NCBI GenBank assembly: GCA_964527215.1
Contig: CAZGNZ010000018.1
Location: forward strand, 20,684 to 84,683
Length of the DNA stretch: 64,000 bases
Source: CAZGNZ01 sp964527215
GTDB taxonomy: Bacteria > Fidelibacterota > Marinisomatia > SCGC-AAA003-L08 > JACNLC01
Direction: 5' to 3'
Part shown: positions 28,262-38,032 of the stretch, piece by piece
Numbering within the stretch: the first letter of the stretch is position 1
Layout: every line of letters begins with the position of its first letter
Position numbers and translations under genes: made by a program
Notes under the pieces: model-generated
Database searches by the model: none
Told to the model about the DNA's origin: nothing
Seen by the model: the letters and a program-made list of their open reading frames with translations, nothing else

Positions 28262-31200
28262 TTATTTCATTAACACCATTTTTTCGGAGAATACCCTGTC
28301 TCCTGCAGTCAAACGGCAGAAATATACACCCGACGGCTGCAGCCTTCCGGACTGATCCGACCCCTGCCAGGTGTAATGATATTCTCCGGCAGTTCGGACA
28401 CCGTGATCCAGAACCTGTATTTCATGTCCCATCATATCGTAAACCGCGAGGTGTACAAAACTGTCTTCAGCCAGGTCGAACCGGATTTCGGTTTCAGGAT
28501 TGAACGGATTGGGGGCGTTCGGATACAGACAAATCTTTTCAGGCAGAACGGTATGAGTGGCCGCAACAGATAAACCCGCCCCGTCCGAAATAACGATTCC
28601 ACTGTACTCCGCCAGATCCTCTCCTGTCAGTCTGATATAATCAGTCAGTGATCCATCCAGTGAATATCCAACAAGTTTCTCAGCAGTCTGATCCAGCCGC
28701 CAGCCGTCCGGCAGATTGTGACCAGACAGCCTGACCGCGCGTGTCAGTGTTAATTCAAACCCGGCCAGATGATCGCCGCTGATTTCCATGATGTTCTCTC
28801 CGGTCCGTATGTCAGCAGGTCCGACTGCACTGCGGTTCAGGCCCGGCTCGAAGGAGTCAAACAGGATAAGATTCACGAGCTGCACCACATCCAGTACATT
28901 CAGAACGCTGTCCTCATTCAAATCAGCGGACCAGATTTGGTACTCATCGGGTTCTTCCACCAGTATAATGAAGTTCACCAGCTGCACTACATCCAGCACA
29001 TTGACATCCGCATCGCCGTTGATATCTCCGATATAGCCGATCGATAGAATGTGGATCAGGGTTTCTGCCGTCAGTTCTCCGCCCAGCGGATCGCTGACCA
29101 CAACATCAAGCAGTTCCAGCAGAACTTCCGTTCCCATAGCCGCTTCGTTTGAAACCTGCAGATGCAGTTCTCCGATCTGACCACTGCCGGCTTCCCATAC
29201 ACAGCCTTCCAGACTGAAAAATATAATGATGGATGATCCTTCAACATTATTGAAACTGACACTCATGCAATCCATTCCGGATTCAACGCTGATAATATCC
29301 GCTGCGTCCGGTGTATCGGTCAGTGTAAACTGGAGTCCGCCCACTGGCTGGCTGTTTTCCATTCGGATTGGAAGAACCAGCGTATCACCCGGCATTGCGG
29401 CAGCATCCTCCAGCGCCAGAAACACAGAAGGTTCAGGTATCATTGGCTCGAGGAAGAAGTTAAACGACACGGTGTTCTGTATCATGATTTCATGTGTCTG
29501 CTCATGATATCCTTCCGCTTCAGCGCTGATTTCAAAGAAGCCCGGATAAGGAACCTCAATCAAGTAGTACCCTTCACCACTGCTGACCGCTTCCGATGAA
29601 AAATCTTCCCCGGCTATGGCAATAATGGCGTCAGGGAGGGGGATTTCAAGACCATTTTCCAGTCCATGCACATAACCGAAAACGGCATGAGTACCGGTAT
29701 CACCAAAAATAAAATCATGCTGAAGCACGTCGCCGGCATCAAGCAATATCTCTGCTGACTGCACTTCACCGTTCACCGTTGTGCAAGTGACAAGATACAT
29801 ACCGATCGGCAGCTCGATTTCATATCCGCCATCGTCGTGACTGAAAACAGTGAACATAATACCGATTTCCGGCTGAAGGACCTGTATTTCAGCCCCTTGT
29901 ACCGGAACCAGACCATCCTCGGATTCCTGATACACATGTCCAAACAGGACAGCCGTTTCAGCCGGTGCATAGGGGTTCACACATTCCGTATTGCTGAATT
30001 CTGAAACCGCATCTCCCACCACGGCATTGACCATGAAGCAGTTGATAGTATCGGGTGCGATGAAATCACCAAAAAGATAATCAAAATGCATTAATTCAGT
30101 GGTCCCCGCCAGCTCAAATTCATAACCGCTCTGCCAGCCCAAATTGGCATATACCTGGAAAACCGGCAGCATAACCGGATCCGGCAGCGGGGGATAAGAC
30201 CAGGTGAGGGACACTCCGCCAGAGGGACCCATTTCAGGGACAAATACGGCATTCAGGTCGAAAGGCGGCGAAGGAATTGGGAATTCTCCCAGCATGATAC
30301 AAACGATATTGGACGGATTTGATTCATACTCATCACAAAAAGCAGTCACCTGAAAACAGATTTCCGCTGGCAGTTCCAAATCATCAAGCGGGATGGGAAA
30401 TTCGAAAATGGTTTCAGACGTGTCGCCAATCAGTTCCCAAGTTTGATCGGGGGTGTCCGGATGACCGGCATACACATGATATTCCGGCAGACAGTTCAGC
30501 GGCCAGACCAGAGGCGGTTCCCAGGTCATGACTGCAAGGTTTTGATCTTCCGTCAGTGTAACAGTCAGATTCCGGGGCGCATCTTCCTGAGGGAGTTCCC
30601 AAAGATTGAAATGGAAATCCACGTCCACCACATCACCTGGCTCAATCGGAACCAGTTCATACACTGTGCCGTATTCAGTGATACATCCTATCAGCCAGGG
30701 AATTTCAATGCCCGAATCAATCACTTCCATCTGGTAAAATCCGTTTTCATCGGTCACGGCAGTATAAATAATGGTATATCCCCATTCCGGATTCGCCGTC
30801 ATTTCAGCACCGGCCAGCGGGAAGGTTGGTCCTTCCGGTGAATACTGGAACGATACATATCCCTGAACGACGGCAGTTTCCATCGGATTGGCGGGATCAA
30901 TACAGACAGTATTGCTTGGGTCCGATTCCAGTTCACCGCAAAAAGCCGTAATCTGATAACAGATTTCAAGCTGGTTGAAATTCGTCAGCGGATGAAAGTA
31001 ATCCGTTTCTGAAGTTTCCGTCAGCAGCTGCCAGTCTGAATTGTCCATACTGTAATAAATGCGGTACTCAGGAAGGCAGTTGAGGGGCCATTCCAGGGGA
31101 GGTTCCCAGATGAGATGGACAACGGTAAAATCTTCTGTCAGAAATCCCTGCAGGTTTTGAGGGGGTGTCAGGGGATTGTCCTCCCAGCCGTAGAAATTGA

Positions 31201-32404
31201 AATTCAGTTCAGTACCGTTTTCGGGGAAAACCATTACTTCGGAAGTCTGGGTACCCATTTCAGTACTGCAGGTCACAATCCATGGGATGTCCCAGGCATT
31301 GAGTTCCATTTCATACAATCCGTCCTCATCTGTAGTGGTGGACGGATTGGGCTCCGGACCCCAGGCGGGGGTGGCACTGATAAATGCTCCCTCAATGGGA
31401 AAAGTGGGACCCATGGGTGACAGCTGTCCGGTAACGATTCCGAAAATCCATCCGGTTTCTTCCGGATTGAATTCAGGTTCCAGATAGAAATCCATATACA
31501 CCGGTTCGTCGGGATTCAGGATCAATTCGGATGTCTGCGTCATGTATCCTTCCGCAGATACTTCAACCTGTGTCGCCCCATCGCTCAGTTCCGAAAAACC
31601 AAAACCGCCATCATTATCGGTCACAGTTTCATTCAGAACTTCGCCGGTCAATCCGGAAAAAACCCGTACAAGGGCTCCCGGCAGCGGAACGGGCAGGCCG
31701 ATATCATTTGGATTGACGCTGAACACGTGGCCATGGAAAACAACGTCATCCGTGTTCTGCGGGGTCAGTGCAAAATCATGATGCAGTTCTCCGGGCAGCA
31801 GCACAAGATTTTCATGCAGCAGTTCAAAGCCTTCATGAGAAAGGGTGGCTATCCATTCATCGCCGTATTCGGGAAAAAGGCTGATATCCAGCGTGTAATA
31901 CCCAAGTTCATCGGAATAGGCAGTGAATGCGATATCCATTGGGCTGTTCAGTTGATAAATACTGAGCAACGTTCCGGGAAGAATGCAGGCCAGTTCGCTG
32001 TCGGTACAGTCTTCAATCCACACCCGGCCGTGGAGATGACAGATATCGTTCAGCGGCAGCGGTTCCAGCAGGAAATCAAGCTGAAGCATCTGACCTTCGG
32101 GGAACACGGTCTCGCTGGCGGACTGATATCCTTCTGCAGAAACAAGGACGGTAACAGGACCGTCCCAGTTCCAAAGAAAGGTTAATTCATAATCACCGTT
32201 TTCATCCGTCACTGTCTGGATTTCACTGACGGCATCCGGAACCGATACTTCTGCACCGTGGATGGGCATGTATAGACCGGTATTGGTTGGTCCGGATACC
32301 TGTCCGAAGACAGTTATTTCCTGGGCAATTGTCCAGCTGAAAAGGGTGAAAATGAAAAAAGGTAAGCTAAACAGTAAGTGGGGTTTGTTACGGGAAACCA
32401 TCAT
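28262..32404 (-). CDS. Large modular secreted protein: carboxypeptidase-regulatory-like and fibronectin III domains, cohesin-like domain, dockerin, T9SS sorting domain
   Basis: A 1,380-residue protein with a signal peptide (LLFSLPFFIFTLFSWTIAQ); AGGAG precedes ATG 32404. In order: four carboxypeptidase-regulatory-like repeats (about 28-410, each with a GAxxSxP...TxxDGxYE pattern), fibronectin III-like modules near 413-515, 620-720 and 725-830 alternating with more regulatory-like modules up to about 990, a cohesin-like domain (about 991-1120, with AMPGDTLVLPIRMEN and GGLQFTL), a dockerin pair (about 1122-1183, GDINGDADVNVLDVVQLV and ADLNEDSVLNVLDVVQLV), and from about 1290 a type A sorting domain (LYPNAPNPFNPETEI ... 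PSGVYFCRL ... KMVLMK). The last directs T9SS export and surface anchoring in related phyla. Function is probably adhesion or scaffolding; no catalytic domain is seen. Confidence 0.85.
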   Translation of the reverse strand: MMVSRNKPHLLFSLPFFIFTLFSWTIAQEITVFGQVSGPTNTGLYMPIHGAEVSVPDAVSEIQTVTDENGDYELTFLWNWDGPVTVLVSAEGYQSASETVFPEGQMLQLDFLLEPLPLNDICHLHGRVWIEDCTDSELACILPGTLLSIYQLNSPMDIAFTAYSDELGYYTLDISLFPEYGDEWIATLSHEGFELLHENLVLLPGELHHDFALTPQNTDDVVFHGHVFSVNPNDIGLPVPLPGALVRVFSGLTGEVLNETVTDNDGGFGFSELSDGATQVEVSAEGYMTQTSELILNPDEPVYMDFYLEPEFNPEETGWIFGIVTGQLSPMGPTFPIEGAFISATPAWGPEPNPSTTTDEDGLYEMELNAWDIPWIVTCSTEMGTQTSEVMVFPENGTELNFNFYGWEDNPLTPPQNLQGFLTEDFTVVHLIWEPPLEWPLNCLPEYRIYYSMDNSDWQLLTETSETDYFHPLTNFNQLEICYQITAFCGELESDPSNTVCIDPANPMETAVVQGYVSFQYSPEGPTFPLAGAEMTANPEWGYTIIYTAVTDENGFYQMEVIDSGIEIPWLIGCITEYGTVYELVPIEPGDVVDVDFHFNLWELPQEDAPRNLTVTLTEDQNLAVMTWEPPLVWPLNCLPEYHVYAGHPDTPDQTWELIGDTSETIFEFPIPLDDLELPAEICFQVTAFCDEYESNPSNIVCIMLGEFPIPSPPFDLNAVFVPEMGPSGGVSLTWSYPPLPDPVMLPVFQVYANLGWQSGYEFELAGTTELMHFDYLFGDFIAPDTINCFMVNAVVGDAVSEFSNTECVNPYAPAETAVLFGHVYQESEDGLVPVQGAEIQVLQPEIGIMFTVFSHDDGGYEIELPIGMYLVTCTTVNGEVQSAEILLDAGDVLQHDFIFGDTGTHAVFGYVHGLENGLEIPLPDAIIAIAGEDFSSEAVSSGEGYYLIEVPYPGFFEISAEAEGYHEQTHEIMIQNTVSFNFFLEPMIPEPSVFLALEDAAAMPGDTLVLPIRMENSQPVGGLQFTLTDTPDAADIISVESGMDCMSVSFNNVEGSSIIIFFSLEGCVWEAGSGQIGELHLQVSNEAAMGTEVLLELLDVVVSDPLGGELTAETLIHILSIGYIGDINGDADVNVLDVVQLVNFIILVEEPDEYQIWSADLNEDSVLNVLDVVQLVNLILFDSFEPGLNRSAVGPADIRTGENIMEISGDHLAGFELTLTRAVRLSGHNLPDGWRLDQTAEKLVGYSLDGSLTDYIRLTGEDLAEYSGIVISDGAGLSVAATHTVLPEKICLYPNAPNPFNPETEIRFDLAEDSFVHLAVYDMMGHEIQVLDHGVRTAGEYHYTWQGSDQSGRLQPSGVYFCRLTAGDRVFSEKMVLMK

Positions 32405-32740
32405 TCAGCTCCTGTAAAAAGGTTGGAAAGAACAACTGTGAATTTACAAAATATTTGTATTCCCCATTTGTGTTTTTCGAATTGCATCATAAATGAAATG
32501 CCGGAATGCTGGTCGTTCTGAAAAACCGGACTGGTACACTCATGACAAGCCGGTAATCCAACCTGAACCGTATTTACCCACTCGGATGATTCATGCAATC
32601 ATACTGCGCGGTTCATCCCGGTGGATGACAAAACCCAAGATAAACCCCAGGCTCATGCAGCGGCGAATTCACCATTTTGCCGTATCTGCATTGTCAAATG
32701 ACCGGCGGAGGATGATTAGGGAAATGGAGATGGCGGTGGA
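32405..32740. other. Intergenic region, no gene recognised
   Basis: This 336-bp gap lies between two minus-strand genes. It contains the AGGAG ribosome site of 28262..32404 at its left edge and presumably that gene's promoter. One 90-codon open frame on the + strand (32493..32765) has low-complexity, arginine-rich content and no homology I recognise. Nothing else seen. Confidence 0.5.
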
Positions 32741-33799
32741 TCAGGGCATTGCGGGCGGGGAATGATCCCTGAAATCGAGAAGGATTTTTCCGAAATTTTT
32801 TCGATCCTGGATGTACTGATGGGCTTCCGGGGCTTCCGTATAAGGGAAAATACGGTCCACAATGGGTTCGATGGCGCCGGTATCTGCAAGTTTCAAGAGT
32901 TTTGTGACAGCCGATCTGATACGGTGTTCGTATCCGTTCAGCCGTCCGAGATGAAATCCCATGATGCTTCGGTTGTGGGCAATCAGCTGGTAGGGTTTAT
33001 AGGCCGGTGTGGTCCAGAGCTCTTTCATCAGCTTGATCAGATTGCGCTTTCGTCCGTTGACCAGTTTCTGATCACCGTAAACAATCAGACGTCCCATTTT
33101 TGACAGCATATTGTAACTGATTTTCCAGCTTTGTCCGCCGAGCGGATCAATAATAAGATCTGCCCCCTGACCCTTTGTAAAATCCATCACCCTTTCGTAA
33201 ACATTGTCTCGATTGTAATCAATGCATTCATCAACACCCAGCTGATAAAGACGGTTGTGTTTCCAGCTGGAAGCAGTTCCGATGATTCTGGCACCCACAA
33301 CTCTGGCAAGCTGAATCATGGCGGTTCCCATACCGCCGCCGGCACCATGGATAATGACGGTTCTGCCCTGGCGCAGGCAGCCCATTTCAATCAGCATGAG
33401 CCATGCTGTCGTATAAATGACGGGAAAGGCCGCGCCCTGCTGAAAAGAGAATGTATCCGGTAGGGGAATTACATTCTTGACCGGTACAATCACATGGGTG
33501 GAGTAGCTGCAGTGGTGGCAGAATGTCATTACTTTCTGTCCGATACTGAATCCGCTCGCGCCGGGGCCCTCCATTTCCACCACACCGCTGGCTTCACTGC
33601 CCAATGCAGCAGGCGGCATCGGAGCACCGGGATACAGATTCATCCTGGCCATTATTTCCGAGAAATTCACCCCTGCAAACTGAACCCGGATCCGCACCTC
33701 TCCGGCCCTTGGCTCCGGTTTCGGAGTGTCAATCACCTGCAGAACCTCGGGCGGTCCGAATCGGTTATAAATGATTTGCTTCATAGGGATGTTTTCCAT
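32741..33799 (-). CDS. Zinc-less medium-chain dehydrogenase/reductase (quinone oxidoreductase-like)
   Basis: A 352-residue protein of the NADPH:quinone reductase group. The N-terminal domain reads FGPPEVLQVIDTPKPEPRAGE, then FAGVNFSEIMAR and ALGSEASGVVE; the cofactor site is HGAGGGMGTAMIQLARVVGA and the following GTASSWKH. The catalytic-zinc cysteine and structural Cys4 cluster of alcohol dehydrogenases are absent. It resembles vertebrate VAT1 and bacterial enoyl-reductase-like members (GADLIIDPLGGQSWKISYNML). Probably reduces quinones or enones. A second in-frame ATG 15 bp downstream is also possible as start. Confidence 0.87.
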   Translation of the reverse strand: MENIPMKQIIYNRFGPPEVLQVIDTPKPEPRAGEVRIRVQFAGVNFSEIMARMNLYPGAPMPPAALGSEASGVVEMEGPGASGFSIGQKVMTFCHHCSYSTHVIVPVKNVIPLPDTFSFQQGAAFPVIYTTAWLMLIEMGCLRQGRTVIIHGAGGGMGTAMIQLARVVGARIIGTASSWKHNRLYQLGVDECIDYNRDNVYERVMDFTKGQGADLIIDPLGGQSWKISYNMLSKMGRLIVYGDQKLVNGRKRNLIKLMKELWTTPAYKPYQLIAHNRSIMGFHLGRLNGYEHRIRSAVTKLLKLADTGAIEPIVDRIFPYTEAPEAHQYIQDRKNFGKILLDFRDHSPPAMP

Positions 33800-34130
33800 G
33801 GGCCCTGTTCCGGAAATAAATTTAAAGGGAAGTTCTCATGCAGTCCTAGCCCGCATATTTCAAGAGAATATCTATGTGTAAAATGCCTTGCATTATCCGG
33901 ACGACGAGATATCTGGTCATAACCTGCGTTGTCAGCCTTGAAAATTGTATTTCACACGATTATTACTGGTTTGTTAATACAGGAATAATTGCTAATTTTT
34001 TATTGTCGATACCAGCTTCAACTAAGGCAAATCAGCCGAAGTTCACACTTAAGTATTGGACAAATCCCTACACCAGATCCTTTCATTACCGCATTAATTA
34101 TCAGTTAACTATCCGGATACAGAATCAATT
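33800..34130. other. Intergenic region with a repeat end and divergent promoters
   Basis: This 331-bp gap lies between divergent genes. The left third carries the repeat copy described at 33848..33920. The right two thirds are AT-rich and should contain the promoter of the response regulator at 34131; no clear -35/-10 pair can be chosen by eye. Confidence 0.5.
33848..33920 (+). repeat. End of a MITE-like element (second copy reversed at 9706..9787)
   Basis: It begins AGCCCGCATATTTCAAGAGA, which matches the 18-bp terminal repeat of the element at 45718 (CCCG-x-ATATTTCA-x-GAGA). It then continues ATATCT...GCATTATCCGGACGA...ATCTGGTC. The same order, with point differences, is found on the minus strand at 9787 down to 9706. 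The interior differs from the 45718 element, so this is a second subfamily with the same end. No right-hand end was found nearby. Confidence 0.6.
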
Positions 34131-34496
34131 ATGAACGATAAAAACATATTGATCGTCGAAGATGAAATCTTAATTGCTCAGCTCATCAGGGAATCGGTAA
34201 CACAGTTTGGTTTCCAGGCGGACGTAGTAAAATCGGGACCTGAAGCATTGGAATATGTTCAGACAAACCAGGTGGATTTGATCCTGATGGATGTGATGCT
34301 GGGAGGCCCTCTGAACGGGATAGATACGGTTGTTGAAATTCAGAAGCAGTCGCTTGAAATTCCTGTTGTGTATGCCACCGGTGCCATGATCGAGAAGGAT
34401 GCTCCGGAGCTGACAGCCACCAATCCTGCCGGTGTGGTGAAAAAGCCTATACACATCGGACAGTTGATTCAGACTATTAAAGAGATTCTTGATTAG
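34131..34496 (+). CDS. Single-domain response regulator (CheY-like receiver)
   Basis: A 121-residue receiver domain without an output domain. The acidic pair is in ILIVEDEILIA, the phosphorylated Asp in LILMDVML (about 54), the conserved Thr/Ser position is in VVYATGAM (about 84) and the Lys in VVKKPI (about 104). The GG-PLNGID insertion after the Asp is typical of receivers acting with hybrid kinases or phosphodiesterases. No kinase is adjacent; the nearest, at 42165..43514, has its own partner. Partner unknown. It is convergent with ligA, 5 bp apart. Confidence 0.88.
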   Translation: MNDKNILIVEDEILIAQLIRESVTQFGFQADVVKSGPEALEYVQTNQVDLILMDVMLGGPLNGIDTVVEIQKQSLEIPVVYATGAMIEKDAPELTATNPAGVVKKPIHIGQLIQTIKEILD

Positions 34497-34501
34497 CAGA
34501 A

Positions 34502-36526
34502 TCAGCCGTTTACCAGTTTTAAAAATTCCTCTTCGCTCAAAACGGTGACGCCCAGATTTTCGGCTTTGGTTTTTTTTGACCCCGCTCCCGGACCTGCCAC
34601 CAGAAAATCGGTTTTAGAGCTTATTGATCCGCTGGCTCTGCCGCCTTGCTGCTCCACCAGCTCTCTGGCTTCCAGGCGGCTGAAACGCTCCAGCTTCCCC
34701 GTAAACACAAATACCTTTCCGGCCAGCGAGCGGCTTTCCGGGCTCTCCGGTCGGGTGAAACGGATTCCGGAAGCCAGGCATTCCCGAATAATTTCAACAT
34801 TGGTCTGATCCCTGAAAAAATCCACCAGAGATCCGGCCATTATTTCACCGATTTCGTGAATGCCGACCAGTTGTTCCGAATCTGCAGCCATCAGTTCTTC
34901 CAGACTGCTGAATTCTCTTTCCAGCAGTTTTGATGCATGTTCACCCACATTTCTGATTCCAAGACTGTAAATGAACCGGCCCATTGTGGTATTTTTTGAT
35001 TTTTCAATGGCGGCCAGCACATTGGCTGCGGATTTTTCACCCATGCGATCAAGACCTGCCAGTAATTCCTGATCCAGTTTGAATATATCTGCAACGGAAC
35101 GGAGATATCCTTTATCTACCAGCTGATCGGCCAGCTTTGTCCCGAATCCGTCAATGTCCAGCGCACCTTTCGAAACAAAGTGCTCGATGCGTCCTTTTAT
35201 CTGAGCCGGACAACTGAGATTCTGACATCTGGCTACCGCTTCTCCTTCCGATCGGGAGACTGAATGACGGCAGACCGGACAATGATCCGGCAGAAAATAC
35301 GGCTGCGTGCCGTCGGGACGTTTATCCGGAATAATTTTTACAACCTCGGGGATCACATCTCCCGCTCTCTGGATCAGGGCTGTATCTCCAATGCGAATGT
35401 CTTTTCGCTGAATTTCATCCTGGTTATGAAGAGTGGCATTGGACACCATCACCCCACCCACCGAGACGGGCGCCAGCCTGGCCACAGGGGTAACGGCACC
35501 GGTCCGTCCGACTCTGGGAGTAATATCGAGAATTTTCGTGGTCACCTGCTGCGCCTTGAATTTGCCTGCGATGGCCCAGCGTGGATTTCTGCTTCGAACC
35601 CCCAGACGTTTCTGGAGTTCAAATTGATTTACCTTGATCACTGCTCCGTCAATCTCATACGGAAGTCCGTCCCGTATTTCGCTCAGATGCGTATAGTATG
35701 CCGTCAGAAAATCCGCTCCGGTTCCGATTTGGAACAGTGGGTTCACCGGCAGTCCCCATTTTGGCAGTGTTTCCAGGAACTGCTGCTGGCTTTCAAATGA
35801 GACCCCTTCCAGCATTCCCGGTGCATAACAGAAAATTCTGAGCGGTCGTTCCGCCGTTACCCGCGGATCAAGCTGTCTCAGACTTCCCGCAGCGGCATTG
35901 CGGGGATTGGCAAAGGCTGCCTCACCCTGATCGAGCCGAATGTTGTTTAACCGACGAAAATCTTCCCGACCGATAAATACTTCACCCCTGATCTCCAGCA
36001 AATCAGGAATTGGAATGTCATCCTTGAGGACCAGCGGAACCGCCCGAATGGTTTTCAGATTGCCGGTGATGTCTTCACCTGTGATGCCGTCTCCCCGGGT
36101 GGAACCGCGAACAAGCTGTCCGTCTTCGTATACCAGCTCAACAGCAAGCCCGTCCAGTTTCGGTTCTCCCGAATATTCCACCGGCGTGCTGACATCAAGA
36201 CTGCGGACAGTCTGGTCATCAAACCGAATAAGTTCATCGAGGTTCATGGCATTGGCAAGCGACAGCATCGGCAGCCGATGGCGGACGGTACCAAAAGCCG
36301 TGACAGGCTGGCTTCCTACCCTCTGGGTGGGCGAATCGGGGGTGATCAGGTCCGGATGCAGGCGTTCGAGTTCTTCAAGTTCCCTGAGCAGAAGATCATA
36401 TTCATAATCTGATATGACGGGATCATCATGGACATAATAATAGATATTGTGCTGGTTGATCTCTGATCGGAGCTGGCTGATTCTCAGACGGTTTTTCCGG
36501 TGCTTCTGATCTTCGGAAGGAGGCAT
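34502..36526 (-). CDS. ligA: NAD-dependent DNA ligase
   Basis: A 674-residue enzyme sealing nicks in replication and repair with NAD as adenylate donor. The Ia domain begins at HNIYYYVHDDPVISDYEYD. The active-site lysine is in EPKLDGLAV (about 123). The OB-fold, the zinc-binding Cys4 (CPVCRHS ... CQNLSCPAQ), the helix-hairpin-helix part and a C-terminal BRCT domain (GKVFVFTGKLERFSRLEA) are all present, so the gene is complete. It lies 6 bp downstream of the class V aminotransferase gene, same strand, and is probably co-transcribed. Confidence 0.97.
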   Translation of the reverse strand: MPPSEDQKHRKNRLRISQLRSEINQHNIYYYVHDDPVISDYEYDLLLRELEELERLHPDLITPDSPTQRVGSQPVTAFGTVRHRLPMLSLANAMNLDELIRFDDQTVRSLDVSTPVEYSGEPKLDGLAVELVYEDGQLVRGSTRGDGITGEDITGNLKTIRAVPLVLKDDIPIPDLLEIRGEVFIGREDFRRLNNIRLDQGEAAFANPRNAAAGSLRQLDPRVTAERPLRIFCYAPGMLEGVSFESQQQFLETLPKWGLPVNPLFQIGTGADFLTAYYTHLSEIRDGLPYEIDGAVIKVNQFELQKRLGVRSRNPRWAIAGKFKAQQVTTKILDITPRVGRTGAVTPVARLAPVSVGGVMVSNATLHNQDEIQRKDIRIGDTALIQRAGDVIPEVVKIIPDKRPDGTQPYFLPDHCPVCRHSVSRSEGEAVARCQNLSCPAQIKGRIEHFVSKGALDIDGFGTKLADQLVDKGYLRSVADIFKLDQELLAGLDRMGEKSAANVLAAIEKSKNTTMGRFIYSLGIRNVGEHASKLLEREFSSLEELMAADSEQLVGIHEIGEIMAGSLVDFFRDQTNVEIIRECLASGIRFTRPESPESRSLAGKVFVFTGKLERFSRLEARELVEQQGGRASGSISSKTDFLVAGPGAGSKKTKAENLGVTVLSEEEFLKLVNG

Positions 36527-36532
36527 ATTCGG

Positions 36533-38032
36533 CTACCGCTGCAGCTGAGTATCCAGACAGCTGCTCAAACTGAAGTGGTCGGTACTGCTGAACTTGAAGT
36601 GCTTGTGCTCGTAGTCCCCATGATCATTGATAAAATACAGAGATTCAAATTCTTCCCGGCGCTCTATGATTTCCTGAAGCGCGGTGATGAAGTGCCGAAC
36701 ATCATCCATTGTATTATAAAGCCCGAAGCTGACCCGAACCATTCCCATCCACGGTTCCAGATGCCAGTCCCGCACCTTGCGCTGCTTCACATCGTCAATT
36801 TGTTCCTTGTGGGTCATCTCCAGCATTTTTTCCACGTAAGGATGGGCACAGAAGCATTCATTCCGGACAGCGATGTTAAAATAATCATTCAGGATACCTG
36901 CGACCAGACCGTGATTAAACCGCTTGATATTAAATGAGATTGTTCCGGCCCGGGGACATGTGCCGGTGTCAGTGTCCCCATAAATCACCACATCTTTCAA
37001 CCGGAGCATTTCGCTCAGCGCAGAATTGGTCAGTTCCTTATCTTCTTCCAGAACCACATCCATCCCGATGCGGTCCAGGACATCGATAGCACTGCCGAGA
37101 AGCACCGCTCCCACAATGTTGGGAGTACCGGCTTCTTCACGATCCGGAAAATGTTCTGTCACAAAATATTCATCAGGGAAAACCCGATCAACCATTCCTC
37201 CGCCCACCTCTTCCGGTTCGATGCCGGCCAGGATTGATTTCCGTGCGATCACCACTCCCGGTGAACCCGGCGCATAGGTTTTGTGACCCGAAATCACGAG
37301 TGCATCCACATCTCTCATGGGATTATTATGTCCGCTGATCTTAATGGGAACATGGGCGGCCATCTGCGCGGCATCTACCACGAGGAAGGCATTATACTTA
37401 TGGACCAGTTCCGCGACCTGATTGATGGGATTGATAATCCCGGTCACATTGCTGATTCCAGTGACGGAAACATAATTTAGGCGGTCCCTGAATTTCTTCA
37501 GATAATGTTCAAGGAGCTCCAGATCAATACAGCCCATTCGGGACTCGTGGGTATCCACCGGAATATGGATAACGGATCCGCCATGTTTGCGGTGGGGCAG
37601 ATCATTGGAGTGGTGTTCCATGATCGAAACCAGAACAACGTCCCGGTCCGGCCGAAGGTGCTTAAAGGAACGAGCCATCCGGTTCATTCCTGCAGTCACG
37701 CCGCTACCAGTGAAAAAACAGGTGTATTCTTCCGGATCCGCGTGGACAAAATTCAGGATTTTCTGATGTACCCAGTGATAGGTCTCGGTGGCAATTCGAG
37801 CTCCGAAATGCATGACTGAGTGGGTATTGGCATAGTGCTCAAGAAATGCACTGGCGGACCGGAAAGCCGGACCCATCATCAAAGTGGAAGCAGTTGAATC
37901 CAGGTAAACCCTGCGGGTGATTTCACCCGTCGCGATGGGATAGCGGGTTTTCAGACCAAGAAAATCACTTTGGACACGTTTCATTAATTCAACAGAGGAA
38001 CGATCAAACTGGTTTTGGATGCAATTATTCAT
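36533..38032 (-). CDS. Class V aminotransferase, cysteine desulfurase/SufS-like
   Basis: A protein of about 499 residues from ATG 38032 (MNNCIQNQFDRSS); the open frame extends 35 codons further upstream without a better start. PLP-enzyme marks are YLDSTASTLMMGPA, the EHHSN histidine motif, VDAAQMAAH, and the Schiff-base lysine in SGHKTYAPGSPG (about 251). A cysteine pair at RNECFCAHPY (about 393 and 395) sits where SufS has its catalytic cysteine. It may mobilise sulfur from cysteine, but no Fe-S assembly genes are nearby, and this longer type (about 500 residues against the usual 400) may have another substrate. Probably transcribed with the class IV aminotransferase and ligA. Confidence 0.75.
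   Translation of the reverse strand: MNNCIQNQFDRSSVELMKRVQSDFLGLKTRYPIATGEITRRVYLDSTASTLMMGPAFRSASAFLEHYANTHSVMHFGARIATETYHWVHQKILNFVHADPEEYTCFFTGSGVTAGMNRMARSFKHLRPDRDVVLVSIMEHHSNDLPHRKHGGSVIHIPVDTHESRMGCIDLELLEHYLKKFRDRLNYVSVTGISNVTGIINPINQVAELVHKYNAFLVVDAAQMAAHVPIKISGHNNPMRDVDALVISGHKTYAPGSPGVVIARKSILAGIEPEEVGGGMVDRVFPDEYFVTEHFPDREEAGTPNIVGAVLLGSAIDVLDRIGMDVVLEEDKELTNSALSEMLRLKDVVIYGDTDTGTCPRAGTISFNIKRFNHGLVAGILNDYFNIAVRNECFCAHPYVEKMLEMTHKEQIDDVKQRKVRDWHLEPWMGMVRVSFGLYNTMDDVRHFITALQEIIERREEFESLYFINDHGDYEHKHFKFSSTDHFSLSSCLDTQLQR

Noticed and set aside
32493..32765. 90-codon open frame on the + strand upstream of the large surface protein
   Set aside because: No ribosome site, unusual composition, overlaps the end of the minus-strand dehydrogenase gene.
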